Origin: Zonotrichia leucophrys gambelii
Taxonomy: Eukaryota; Chordata; Aves; Passeriformes; Passerellidae
Direction: 5' to 3'
NCBI RefSeq assembly: GCF_028769735.1
Contig: NC_088171.1
Coordinates: 140,575,917 to 140,639,916 of the forward strand
Length of the DNA stretch: 64,000 bases
Shown: positions 1 through 11,591 of the stretch, one piece after another
Numbering within the stretch: the first letter of the stretch is position 1
Layout: every line of letters starts with the position of its first letter
The notes under the pieces: model-generated
Told to the model about the DNA's origin: nothing
Database searches by the model: none
Seen by the model: only the letters and a program-made list of their open reading frames with translations
Made by a program: the position numbers and the translations under genes

Positions 1-1302
1 GGTTGCTTGTGGATTTTTCTTGTCTTTGAAAGCAATACTTTCTCCAGAGACAAAGAAGCTCTTTTACAACACTCTTAGCAATTGCCATGAGGTGGGAGCT
101 ACAAATTGGGCAAGCCTGGGCAGTTGCATGCTGACTTTTTTCATTCCTCATGTCCCACAAGTATTTCTCTTTCAACAAGGCTTCTGTGTAACTGAAAAGG
201 AACTTTTTTGTTTCCTTGATTTAGTTATATTATGTTTTAAAATTTCTCCTTTGGCTCCGTTTCCCCCTGGAAGCTGCTCTAGCCATAAAAATTATCAAAT
301 AATCCTTTTAATTTTTAAAATTGCAAATTTACAATGTTCCTCTGCCCTTATCAACAAAAAAGGCACAGATTTACTCTATTTCATTTGCATTTTCAAAGCC
401 TTTGCAAGCTGTTTTCCACAATAGACCAGTGACAGCTTTGCACCTCAGAAATGAAAAGTGGGCAGATCTGGCCCTTGAAAAGAAGCCTTTTCCAGCTTTT
501 TGTAAACATTAATGACCTATTCATAAAGAAAAGGGCAAAAGTTTTGCACAAAGAGATATTAAAACATTGAGACACTTGTAAAGTCTGTTGGAGAAATAAA
601 TGATGGCTTTGAGCAGACACTTAGGGAAAGAAAAAAGAGGGCTACAAATATGCCAGATAAAATCTTTTGGTGAGATTAGGAAGTTTCCATCAACATTTCT
701 GGTGATTTTCATACATGCATATTATGAGAAAGAAAACTTGCTGTACCACATCAAACAGCAAAATTGTCCATGTACCTAAACATTCTGCCTCCAACACTGC
801 CAGTAGTGGTCATTTTTGGAAGAGTGTCCAAACAGAGCAGGAATGCAGTGATACCTCCCTGGCACAGGGTCCCACTTCCAGTGGCTGGCAACAGCAAAGC
901 TGCCTGGGCCACCAGCATCTTTCCAATTCTTCCAGGCAGATGTCCAGCTGTGTTTTGACCTTGTGTATACCACAGTCTCTCTCCTGTGGCAAGAGATTTC
1001 ACAGTTTAACAGCTGGCTGTGAAAAAAAACCCCAAAAAACAACCCAGTACCTGCTCCTTTGTTTGTTTTGAATTTATGACCTATTATTAGCAGCTTATGC
1101 CCTCCTTCTCAATCTTCTATTGGGAGGAACAGTGATATGTAATTCCTTATTTCCTATTCACCTTTTCCATTCTACTTATAATTGATTTTTCAGTCTTTAG
1201 TCACAACAATTTTTAGTAAGTTTTCCAAGATTGAGGATTCCTTAAGTCTAAAGTCACTCATTCTATCAAAAATGTTTGGTGTCTTTGATCCTTCTTTCTT
1301 GA
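1..1302. other. Unique AT-rich non-coding sequence
   Basis: No gene, transposon or RNA gene is recognisable. Short open frames occur on both strands but none has a recognisable domain or convincing splice context. The only low-complexity piece is an A/C-rich run at about 1021-1042, which on the other strand reads as the GGTTTTTTGGGG type of tract seen elsewhere in the window. Confidence 0.6.
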
Positions 1303-1352
1303 ACAGTATCATCTAGGTCTGAAACGACCCTAAAGATCATAAAATCCAATAG
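1303..1352 (-). mobile_element. CR1 LINE relic, 3' end (short)
   Basis: The stretch around 1315-1348 resembles the reverse complement of the conserved CR1 3' terminus (GGTTGGAAAAGACC...AAGATCAT...GTCCAA), with several substitutions. Only about 50 bases can be matched, so this is an old, heavily decayed piece in minus orientation. It could be a chance match; the call rests on the ordered series GACCCTAAAGATCAT followed by AATCCAA. Confidence 0.4.
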
Positions 1353-4300
1353 TTTTTGCTGTTCTCTCTATCATTCTGCTTCTTCCATATGGTTGCATAG
1401 AAGAAATGGGCTTATATCCTTTCACCTTAAAAATAAACTGGCTACCACCAATGGAAACCTGATGAAGAGAAATCTCTGACAGTTGCTGCTATTTCAGGCC
1501 AACATTCAGAAAAGTGCTGTGTGCTGCTGCCTTCTGTGGAGGACAGATGTTAATCGTGTTATTTAATGTTAATACTGGAAGGTTCTTGGCTCAGATCCAG
1601 AAAAGCATTCAGGTTTCCAGCTCCTGTATGGGCTTCTAACACCTGATTTAATGGAAAGCTGAATTCTTGGTTAAATGTCCTTAACATACAAACCTAACTA
1701 TACAGAACTAAACCTTCAATGTGTGCTGATGGGGTTTGGGCTTGTTGGATCAGGGCATCAGCTTTTCAGAGGGGTTATGAAAGAGAGGGCCTTGGTAAGC
1801 TGAGACTATCAGGGACAATGGGAAACACTGCCATCCTGGATGGTACACATGGATGCTCATTCAGGATGGCTTTGCTCCTTCTGTAGTAAATTGTTTAAAT
1901 TGTCACTTTCCTGGGCACAGAGACATTACCAGAAGCAAGGATTCTGTGGGAGTGTTAGGCAATCTGTACAAATACTCCATTGTGTTATCCAACATGGTAC
2001 TCTGAAGCATAGAAAAGTGGAATATATGGGATTTATATCTCTATGCAAACAAAAATATATGGAATTTATATCTCTATGCAAACAAAAAGAAAAAAGGCTG
2101 GATTCATTATTACATTTTCTGGGAAGAAGCCAGGCTTAGTGACTACATTTTCCTGTAAGAGCAAAGGAGCAGCAGAGGACACCTAACATTCCCAGAGCTG
2201 ACTTCTGGTTAGCATTCAGTGCTCCACACACAAACCCCTGTGGTTGCTATGTATTTTAAGTCACCTGACAGGTACAGTGCCTTGTGCACCCAAGGCATGA
2301 TTTTTGTCTGATTCAACATTTCTCTTTAGTGGGAATTCTTGTGTGGGCAAAGTCTGTGTGATCTGTCCCTCTGGCAATTCACTCTCTAAAATAATCATTG
2401 CACATAAAGGTCTTGTGTTCATTTCTGCTACAAAAAGAGAAGAAATGAAACAGAAACAACAAATGCACCACTTCTTTTCCTCTAGGTTCCAGCTTTCCAT
2501 TTGGAACCCCGCCTTGCTCCATTCATCTGCTTCTACCAGTGCATACTGGATGAGTGTCTCCTTACACAGTGTGTAATTCAAATTTATGAATGCAGTATGT
2601 GTAAACTGGACATTGCTGGATTTCCAGATACGATGATTCAGCCCTGGAGAATTTGCTTTCTCTTTTCCTTAATTTGAAATGCCATGCCCTATAAGTAGTC
2701 TGCTTAAACACTACTGCTGGAAACCATGAAGCAAAGCAAACAGGCACTCACAGTTCACAGTGGTATTGTCAGCATGGGGAATTTCATTATCACCTTCCCT
2801 TCCTTTAATTAGCTGTGTTCCTAGAGTTTCAATAGAATAACTAAATGACTAGCGGGCCATAACTAGACCTAAGTTAGAGATGGAATACAGTACCCAGAGG
2901 CGCACAGGTTACATCTGCTATTGTGCTGTCCAGAAAAATGGGTCAAGTGTTTTATTACCTGAGGTAAGGTTGTATGTGCAAGGTCAGAAGAGTTATCAAG
3001 ACTGATTATTCACTGATGAGAGAAATCTCAAATTCACAGTGAATACGCCCTTCCTGTGAATGACTCTAGAGAATTTCTTCATAAACCATGAAAGCCAAAG
3101 ATGGAAAACTAACGTCACATTTTGCCAAATGGCTTGCTGCTCTCTGGGAGAGGTAGGGAAGGACTGAAGAGAGAAATTGAGGGCAGAATGAAAAAAGAAA
3201 AATCCCTGATGTGGCATGTTTCATGTATTGCAACACAGCTTGATGCAATCGATTGTTGGAAGTGCCAATAGCTCCATGACCTCAGGTCTAAAGCATACAG
3301 CTCTGCTGCAGAGAGGAATGGCAGGCTTTCTGACCTGACCACATTATAATAAATGCTCTAGTAAACAAAGAGGTGCTCTGGCTTTCTTAAAAAACTGCAG
3401 ACAAAAAAAGGTGAGCTGTGAAGTAATGCCAACATGTTGTAAGAATCATGTAAAGAGAGCATGTGGATGGAGGCCATCATAATATTTATAACCACAAAGT
3501 CATGCTTGCAGAAACAGCTGAGGTGGAAAGAGTTTACAAGGCAGATTTGCCTAAGGCAGTGAGTAATCCTCCTGTCCTCTGAGGGGCCTGAGCTAGCCCA
3601 GCCTTGGCAGCTGGTGGCAGCCAGAAACGATTGGCATCCACTGTGTGTCCTCAGAGCTGCCCTTGGATGGTGCAGCCCCCACAGCAGCACCTGGCACTCG
3701 GTGGAGACCCCACATATGCCCAGCACATGGAGCTGGGCACACCCCAGAGGATAACTCTGCTTTGTAGTGCAGCCACAGCCAAAGACCTGATGCTGCAGGC
3801 AGCCTGGACGTGAATGCTGCTCAAAAGACGATGACAAACCGCTAGATATATGTGCAGTTTTCCCTACCTCAACTTGAATTCCTAATCAAAGTGTAAATTA
3901 GTTTCCTGTGGATTTCTCAATTAGTTTCTATTAAAATATAAGAAAGCCATTATAAAGGATAACTCTACAGCAATTTTGTCCTCTCCACAAAGTTATGTCA
4001 TCTACCACTTGATTAAGTGTGATAGTCCTGAACTCATTTTTCATGTTGATCTGACTGGCTCCAGTCCTCATGTTAACCTAGAATTTAATAATGAGGTCCT
4101 AAATACATTAGAATTTAACTTTGCCCTTTAATAAAGCATTGCTCCTTGATAAAGCATTGGCATATATTTGTATACTATATTTGTGTACTGTATGCACTGA
4201 GTATATATCTTAAGCATTTAAGAAAATAGAAGATTAGCAGTTGGAATGGAACTTGTAGAACAGTTTTCTTGCTCTTAATATTTTAGGTAATATGTTTAGT

Positions 4301-4434
4301 AAATTTTATATAAATCTTGCTATTCATAGCTATCCTAACACCTTAAAAAATTCTGACATCTGAGGTTTGGGTAACATGTGGCATAAATCAGTACTTCTGT
4401 ATTTCTGTACTTATTTCTCTTTTAGTTTACTTCT
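1353..4434. other. Unique non-coding sequence
   Basis: Mostly AT-rich unique sequence with a modestly GC-rich part at about 3560-3830. Open frames on both strands in that part (for example 3604-3813 plus and 3358-3837 minus) overlap each other and show no recognisable family, which fits relaxed stop density rather than a gene. A 33-bp tandem duplication at 2021-2086 is listed separately. Confidence 0.55.
2021..2086 (+). repeat. Two-copy 33-bp tandem duplication
   Basis: Bases 2021-2053 and 2054-2086 are near-identical copies of a 33-bp unit that begins AATATATGG and ends TCTATGCAAACAAA; they differ at one position (GGG versus GGA). Because 33 is a multiple of three, the duplication also keeps the reading frame of a short open frame there, but that frame has no recognisable identity. 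Each copy carries ATGCAAAC, which is close to the POU/octamer core. Confidence 0.9.
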
Positions 4435-4550
4435 TTTCTGTTTTTTTTAATTTTTTTTTCATTTGTTCGTTTGTTTGTGGGTTTTGTGGGGGCTTTTTTG
4501 TATTTTGAGTCTTTTTAAATTTTCTCTTTTTTTTTTTTTTTGTATTTTCA
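4435..4550 (+). repeat. T/G-rich low-complexity tract
   Basis: A run of T-rich sequence with G interruptions, including TTTGTTTGTGGG and a 15-base T run near 4528-4542. It has no coding or transposon signature. It may be a slippage product or a degraded poly(A) of a minus-strand insertion; nothing adjacent supports the second option. Confidence 0.7.
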
Positions 4551-7500
4551 ACATAAGCTCTTTGAAGGTGACAGACCAGTCAAGAAATTTTATGCCTCAC
4601 ATAAAACAAGCAATGATAATAAAGATTTGACATTTAGGATAGGCATTAGATTTCAGAAAATGTGTAGACACTGTTATCATACGCATATTTTTATCCTCAC
4701 TACAAAGAGAAACCAAAGAGAAATATATTTCTTCCTATATATGTTTACAAGTGTAAAAGCTGTGCTTTGAATACAAAGAGCAGGTACAGTGACATTCTTT
4801 CAGGAGACCAGCACTGGGTGCCAGTTAAAGATATGGAAACTTGCCATGGGCTCTGCAGCCTGGGGCTGGGCTTCTGTTTTCCCATTGTTTGCTCTGCTCG
4901 TGCCAAGGCTTACTTCAAGGAGGGTGACAGCAAAGCTCCCACTGACCGTGGGGAAGGTGAGTTGTGGCCCTTGGTGAGCAATACAAGCACTGGGAAGGCG
5001 GGGGGTGGGAGCTCACTGGGGCTCCTGTGGGGCTGGCATGCACCACCAGGGCTCACCCACAGCCACCCTGCCCACCCCTGCCAGCTCCCAGACCTACAGG
5101 CTCTGTGGAAAAGCCCCACATCACTGCAGGGGACACTCAGTCTCAGATGAACTTTGAATCACTCTAGCTCGTGGATTCAAAAAGAGCAACCTTGCTGCCA
5201 TTGCATAAAACAAAGAAATTGTTAGTTTCTTTTGCCTTTTTTTTTTTTTGGTACATTATATACCTGACTATTGAGAGGGCTTCACAGATGTTCTTTTGTT
5301 GGTGGAGTCATTTGCAGAAGAAGAAATGAGCCCTTCTTTCTGCACAGTGTTCCAGGTTTAGGCATTTCAGCCCTTTCAGGCTGTGGGAGCGCTGAAGGAA
5401 AGATCTCCCGTGTCCTCAGTTTGGTGCTCCCTCTGTGGGGCTGACACAGCCCTCCTGGAACCTTTCCACTGACTCACCAGGCCTGGAACACAGGAGAGAT
5501 GGAGAGCTGGAGCACAGTAGTCCAGGTATAGACAGGTCTGCCCGTCTCTGGGATTACAGTTTGCTCAGAAATTGGGATGGGGTCTGAGAGAAGGAAGAAC
5601 AGTCTGGTTTCTGTCCCCTCATCTCTCCACTTCACAGAGATTTTGCTCCCCTGAATCAGTGTCTGCCATTGCCATGAAACTGAAAATCCCCCCATTAGTT
5701 TTCCAGCTGGTTCTTTAATGCTCCTAATATTTCACTAGCAGTGAATGTTAACATTTCAGTCTTGTACCTAATAAGTTCTGGAATACACAGGGGAGATATA
5801 CATGGTTTTACTAAAATTAATTTGAAATGTTTGAAATTCAGTTTAAATCACCAGGAGAAATAAATGTCATGGCACAGACAAATGATCTACAAATATCACC
5901 ATAGTATGATATTTTCCACTGGTGTTGACATCTCCTAGCTTGCAAGGGGAAGAGCAGATAAATCAATCAACACTTGATTTAAACCTACAGTGGGGACAAT
6001 ACTGTAGAAAGACCAATGCTTGATGAACAAATTCCATGACAGCTTTCACTGCTTTCCACTCTTGCTTTTGTTGTTTCCTTCTGGAGGAAAATATGAATGA
6101 AACAGTTTTAACACAAGAAAAGAGGGCCTCTGCCTCTCCAGCTGGTTTGAAAATAACAGCTTATATTATAAATATTTAGTAAATGTTTAAATGAAGGAGG
6201 CAATACTATATAACAATATGTTTTTTTAACCAATAAGTGTGGAGTAGCTGGTATGAGGGTAGAATAACTAATTTTTTGCTAGTTGTGTGATTGATCTTGG
6301 TCCCCTTGATGTAACTTGTCTGCCATTTTGATTGATACATAACAACAAATTATTAGGTTTTGAGATTTTTCTTTTGATCTTTCATGGATCTGGCATTTAA
6401 ACCTCAGCGTACATGTCCTATTGGTGTGAAAAATCTTTAAGAGAGATGCCATTGACATATGCAGCTTACAGTGACAACTTCAGTTTCCAGTCAGGACAGA
6501 AGATCTGGTAATGTCGATACTCTTTTGGATATAAGTCATTATAGCTCTTAGAGCTCCTGACAGAAAACTGCAAAAAGGCACTGACTGGGAGCCTGCAACA
6601 ACTAAACACCAAAAGGGTGAGTGAGACTCAGAAGATTTTTCTGTATGCTGACAAAGCTATCCCAGAACAAATCCATTTCTTCCATTATTGTGGATCTTAT
6701 CAGAGCAGTAGTTTACTGGGTGTTATCTAAACCCTTGGTTCTACACTCAGGCAGAAGAAGTCAGTCTAGATTCCAGACATTTGGAAATGTGACAGCATAA
6801 AGCAAAATATCTTCCAATTTTATTGAGGGTCAAATCTTTTCAGCAATTTAAGAATATGGAAAGAAAACAAATTTCCTGACGACAATCATCAGATACATTT
6901 TAAATGTCACCTTTCAACATTTCTCTAAAGACTACAAGAAAGACCCTGAAAATAAATGCTGTCTGTGCTATGGAGCTCTTGATAATCTCCTTCTGCTGCT
7001 TAATGAAGTAAGTTGCTTTCACTTCTGTACATCCTGAGGGAGGGTGTGTTTTATAGGTTATTCAGGTATTTCACTCTAAATGGTGGCCCTGATCCGACCA
7101 GTGCTTCTATGCTGATTTGAGCATATAGAAAGAACTCCTGAATGAAGAATAGTTTTGGGTGTGGAACAAATTTCCCCAGGAAATTGAATAGAGCATACTG
7201 AATTATTTATCCCTGTCTTCAGTCAAGCGCATGAAAAAGGTTAAAGGCATCAAGTGCTTTGGATCAGTGCTATTTTCAGGAAACTTGCAGTGCAGTATTG
7301 AGAGAGAGCTGGTAGAAGTGCCCCTCCTTCATGGGCATCATTGTGATTGTGCTGCACATTTCTGAGACATGACTGCTGTCTTTGGGCTTGGAGCTGGCAC
7401 TCCTCAGGAAGCCTTGCTGGCTGTCATGGGCTCCTGCTGCTGTGGGTTTGAACACACCATCACAACCCTATCATCATCTCAAACTCAGCTTTTTGAATTA

Positions 7501-9179
7501 AATATTGAATCAACGTCCCCTTCTGCATTTGTGGCTAAAAACATCAGACAGCTGTAGCTGCTTGAACATTCAGACATTTCAAGTGTTACAAAAATTGTAA
7601 CTGTTTTTGAAAAGCTCCTCATTGAACAACATCAGGATCTAACTAACTCCAACTCTGATGACCTATTTGGGAAACATCATTTGGGAAAAATTTTAGGTTT
7701 ATAGATAATTTATTAGATACTATTGCAACATTTATCATTATTATAATTAAAAACTTAAATAATATTAAAAATTGACAAATACCCAGTTTTAGATGTCCAA
7801 CATGTGATATTTTAAAGGATTTGGCTTTAGGGAAGTTGCTTAGTGCTTCAAAAGCTTGGCCCCAGTTTCCTCCCAAACCTAAATTTCAGGCATATCAACA
7901 ATATATGGTAACTGTTGCAGCAGCTTCAGAGAGAAATCCTTGGATAAAAGGAATTTGTGGCTCTAAATCATAGTAAATAATTTGTGACGTTGAAAGATGA
8001 ATCCATATCCTTCATCAGTTATAATCACGTTCATTATTGAGCTTGCTCCAGTGCCAAGAAAGGATGTGTTTCTCTCCAGACAAAGGGAAAAGCAGTGATT
8101 TGCTCAGAAAATGTACAGCATACACAGAGAGAGACAAATGTGAGGTGGAGCAAAAAGACAGCACACAACGTGTGGACAAGTACAGACTCATGACATAACA
8201 GCTGTCGACTTTGTTTTGAAAAAAAATGTAAATTCCCCTTCTCTGTCCTTATGTTTTATTCATTCCCATGTCTTCCAAGAAATTCCCTGCTATCATGCTA
8301 TTGCTTTCACACCTTTCCTCCCAATACACAGATTGTACCCTCCACCCAAGTTCAAAAGAGATTAACAGAATAAAGAAATGAGGACTAAAAGCATGCTTTG
8401 TTTTTCTCTTGGAGAAATGCCAGTACGGTTCATCATCAGGAATGATTTAAGACCCTGATTCAACAAAGTTTTAAAACCTATTGCCTGATACTATGGATGT
8501 CTTTTAAATCTCTAAGTCATTTGAGATGGACTTAGACATTACGTGGAAGAATATTGGTTGAGGTTTGAAATTCCAGTTTCAGAATTCATTTTTTGTGATT
8601 TCTTTTGTTATTTATATAACATTCACTGTATTCCTTGACACTTCTCTTCAGTAAATCCATTAGGCTGGCATTATGAAGCAAACAGAAAGAAGTGTGGAGT
8701 TAGCTTTAATGCCACCTAAGATTTTAATGAGTACTTCAGAATATTTTTCAATAAATAATTCATGGGTTAACATTTGAATTTCAGCTCATGAACAGCCATG
8801 ATAAAGAAGTAAAAATGCATAGTTCCCAAGTGTAGGAGTCATAAAAGCTTTTTTGTTGTGAATTAATATCAGTCCTATGGGGACGCTCGCAGAGTTGTTT
8901 ATACTCACTGAAGTCAGAGTTTATGGATGATGTATATTCAAAGGCTTTGAATCAAATTAGCAATGTTATCTACTTATTTGTTTTGTGATGTTAATGAGTC
9001 ATTCTGAGCAAGCAGTACTTCAATAATTTATACATTCAAGTTTCATTTTACAAGATTCACTACAACAATAAATAATGATCTTGATCATTCCAGACACTGG
9101 CAATTCAGATAACAAAAGAATGGAAGAATGGTTTTGCAGACTTGAAAGTGTATGGTAGTTTCTTCTGACTGCTCTTATA
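4551..9179. other. Unique sequence with one GC-rich patch at 4790-5160
   Basis: The block is AT-rich and unique apart from a GC-rich patch at 4790-5160. In that patch a stretch of 153 bases (4804-4956) is bounded by an acceptor-like CTTTCAG and a strong donor-like AAG/GTGAGT and is open in two frames; this is discussed as a candidate exon but is not called as one. A poly(T) run lies at about 5237-5250. From 5700 to 9179 nothing but AT-rich unique sequence was seen. Confidence 0.5.
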
Positions 9180-10722
9180 GTTTTCAGATGGATGAGTTTT
9201 ATTCCTGACCTGTGGTTTGCTTTGGCTCATATATTCCCTTTTTTCTCAACTACAGCTCTCCACAACTTTTTTAATCCTTCTCTGAGGAATTTAGTTTACC
9301 CTGATTATGAACTTCTCATTTGCTTCCCCTCCTTCAAGTCTGTAACAACTTCCAGTCTTCAAAGCCCAGCTAGTAACTGTTCTCATGGTCATGTCCAAGA
9401 TTTACTCTGCAGTAAAACATTTAACTTCCCTTATCTGCAGTCTGAATCACCTTCTTTCCTTCATTTACCATGGGGTGGTGTCCATCTGTCTTTCTACCAT
9501 TCTTCTGGCCTCACTTCTTCCTTTCCACTGTACCAATGAGTCAATTTAGTTAATTCTGGATGTTTATTTCCCTTTACTCCGCGCATCTCATCCCCTACAC
9601 TCACTGAATAATCCAGTTCTCTTCTGATCACTTACCTCCTTTGATGTCCTTTCCAAACTGCTGGTCCATGATGCTCCAATTCTTGCTCTGGCCCTTGTCC
9701 TTACAGAACAGAGCTCCTTTATGGCTCTGAAGCTGGCCCCATCTCAGCAGTGTCTGTACTCACTCCTTCCCTCACTACCCTCTGCGCTTTCTTCTGGCTG
9801 CTTCCCACCCAACCATACCATCATCCCTCCTCTCTCTGATTCATCTATGGAACCCCCACACAGCTATGACTACCTCTCTGATCTTGGCAGATTTGCATTC
9901 ATTTTTTGTTTCATCTGTATTTTTCACTGGTGTTTGTCCCTTGGATTTAAATGCTTGGACAGTAAAACTCACAGATATTAGGTTGTGTGTCACTCTCCTT
10001 CAGCTGGTTTATTCCCCTAATGAATAAGGGAATGCTGACCAAAGGAAAGTGTAATTCAACTCCATGTCCTTGACTTCAACTTTTCTTTTTCTTAGCATTA
10101 CATCTGGGATCTGGTAGCAATATTGATCTGTCTCAGCTATGTCTTTTATGTTTCTCATGGAACCATCTTTTCTCACTTGCTGTTCAGGTGTCCCATCAGC
10201 TGTTTCAAATTAGACTGTCTTTTTTTATTACTGTTGCCACTCATGAATACATTACTTTCCTCTACTTTCAACACTTCCTTCCTTTCACTTTCCTCCTTGA
10301 TTATCTCCAAGATGTCTTGGTTTTCTCCCAGGCTAAGGATGTGTGACCTTTGGATAAAAACTGGCTGAATATATCATTATTTTGAGGATTAAAATGCTGA
10401 TGTTCCCTCTGTCTTTCATCCTGTAGATTACTCTTCATTGAGTCTTCAGTTCTATCTTCTTTCTTTATCACCAATTTTTAGAAACACCTTTTCCTGTTGC
10501 CCTGCTGTCAGGCCTTTACATCTGTTTTACCATTTCTTTTCTTTGGCCTCAGTTAGGGTTTTCCATCCAGTCCACCTCACCTGAGAAAAGTGTCTGCAGG
10601 TTACCTGTTTTCTCTTTCAGTTTCCTCCTTAAAAAAAAAAAAAGTCTGTCATGGTATCTTTGTCTTCTTTCTTTCTGTCTTTATCCAATTTGCTCACAAT
10701 TTCTTTCAGCTTTGATGTTGCT
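9180..10722 (+). other. Pyrimidine-rich strand-asymmetric block
   Basis: For about 1.5 kb the plus strand is dominated by C and T (clusters of CTTCC, TCTCC, TTCCTTTC), unlike the flanks. Several plus-strand frames stay open here (9192-9539, 9721-9981, 10123-10368, 10651-10863) because stop codons need purines; their translations are rich in Ser, Leu, Phe and Pro and match no family I recognise. The layout recalls the C/T-rich sense strand of old L2-type LINEs, but I could not align it to a consensus. A 14-base A run lies at about 10630-10643. Confidence 0.45.
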
Positions 10723-11544
10723 CAAGACATTCTGGCCAAAGCAAGTAATCTTAGGACCACTCAGATTATGAAGTGTAGTCTGTACATATGCAGTGCTACA
10801 TACACTGGAGATTTAATTTTGAAGAGAAGGTGGCATGGAAACAAATATTTGTCACATCCATGAGTATGAAGAATAATAGTGCATTACTTCTGAGATAGAA
10901 ATTACTGAAAGTGTGATATGGCCACTGAGTTGTACAGGACCCAAATTCCTGGAGATTGTGCAAGGTCACAGAGTCCAGTTGGACAAAACAGAGCAAATCA
11001 CTCCTCGTGAATATGTCCCAATCACCTTAGTCCTGCTGAGCTGTGTGGCCTTGGGGAAGCCAGATGGTTCTGTTATACAAACATCACTTGGAGTTGAACA
11101 TGACCCTGACTCAAATAACGGCATTTCTGGTAAGCAGGACTGTAGGATTAAGCGAACAGGATGTTCATAATATAAAAGCAATGTAAAACACCAATCAAGA
11201 CAATTTATAATCTGAGTTTTTCCGACATTCTAGTTGCAATAAGTCCAATGATACAGCTGTTTTAATTACACCTCTTGGTCAAACTGCAATAGAATAAGCA
11301 TTTGATCTTTTTTTCTTTAACCATAACTTGAATTTGTTTTCATCCACACATGTGCAGAGGCACAATCATACCACATGAAAGCCTTCACAGTAATTTAGCA
11401 TTCCAACAATTTTTCTCCTTCTCTAGTACTTCCCATATTCTCTCAACAAGGACTCTGGCCTCAAGAGAAGTCTCAAGGTTTCTTTTGGTTCCATGTTAGT
11501 ATAGTCTAATGAGTAATCATTTCTAAACATTTTCTTCATAGTGT

Positions 11545-11591
11545 TGGCTTGGGTTTTTTGGGGTTTTTTTTTTGGGTTGATTTTTTTTTTC
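11545..11591 (+). repeat. T/G-rich tract, GGGTTTTTTGGGG type
   Basis: Alternating G and T runs (GGG, T6, GGGG, T10, GGG) are followed by ten T and then CAAAAAAA, so the end of the tract can fold back on itself. No gene is associated. Confidence 0.75.

Noticed and set aside
9192..10368. Series of plus-strand frames of 80-115 codons
   Set aside because: The region is pyrimidine-rich, which removes stop codons from the plus strand; the peptides show no family features.
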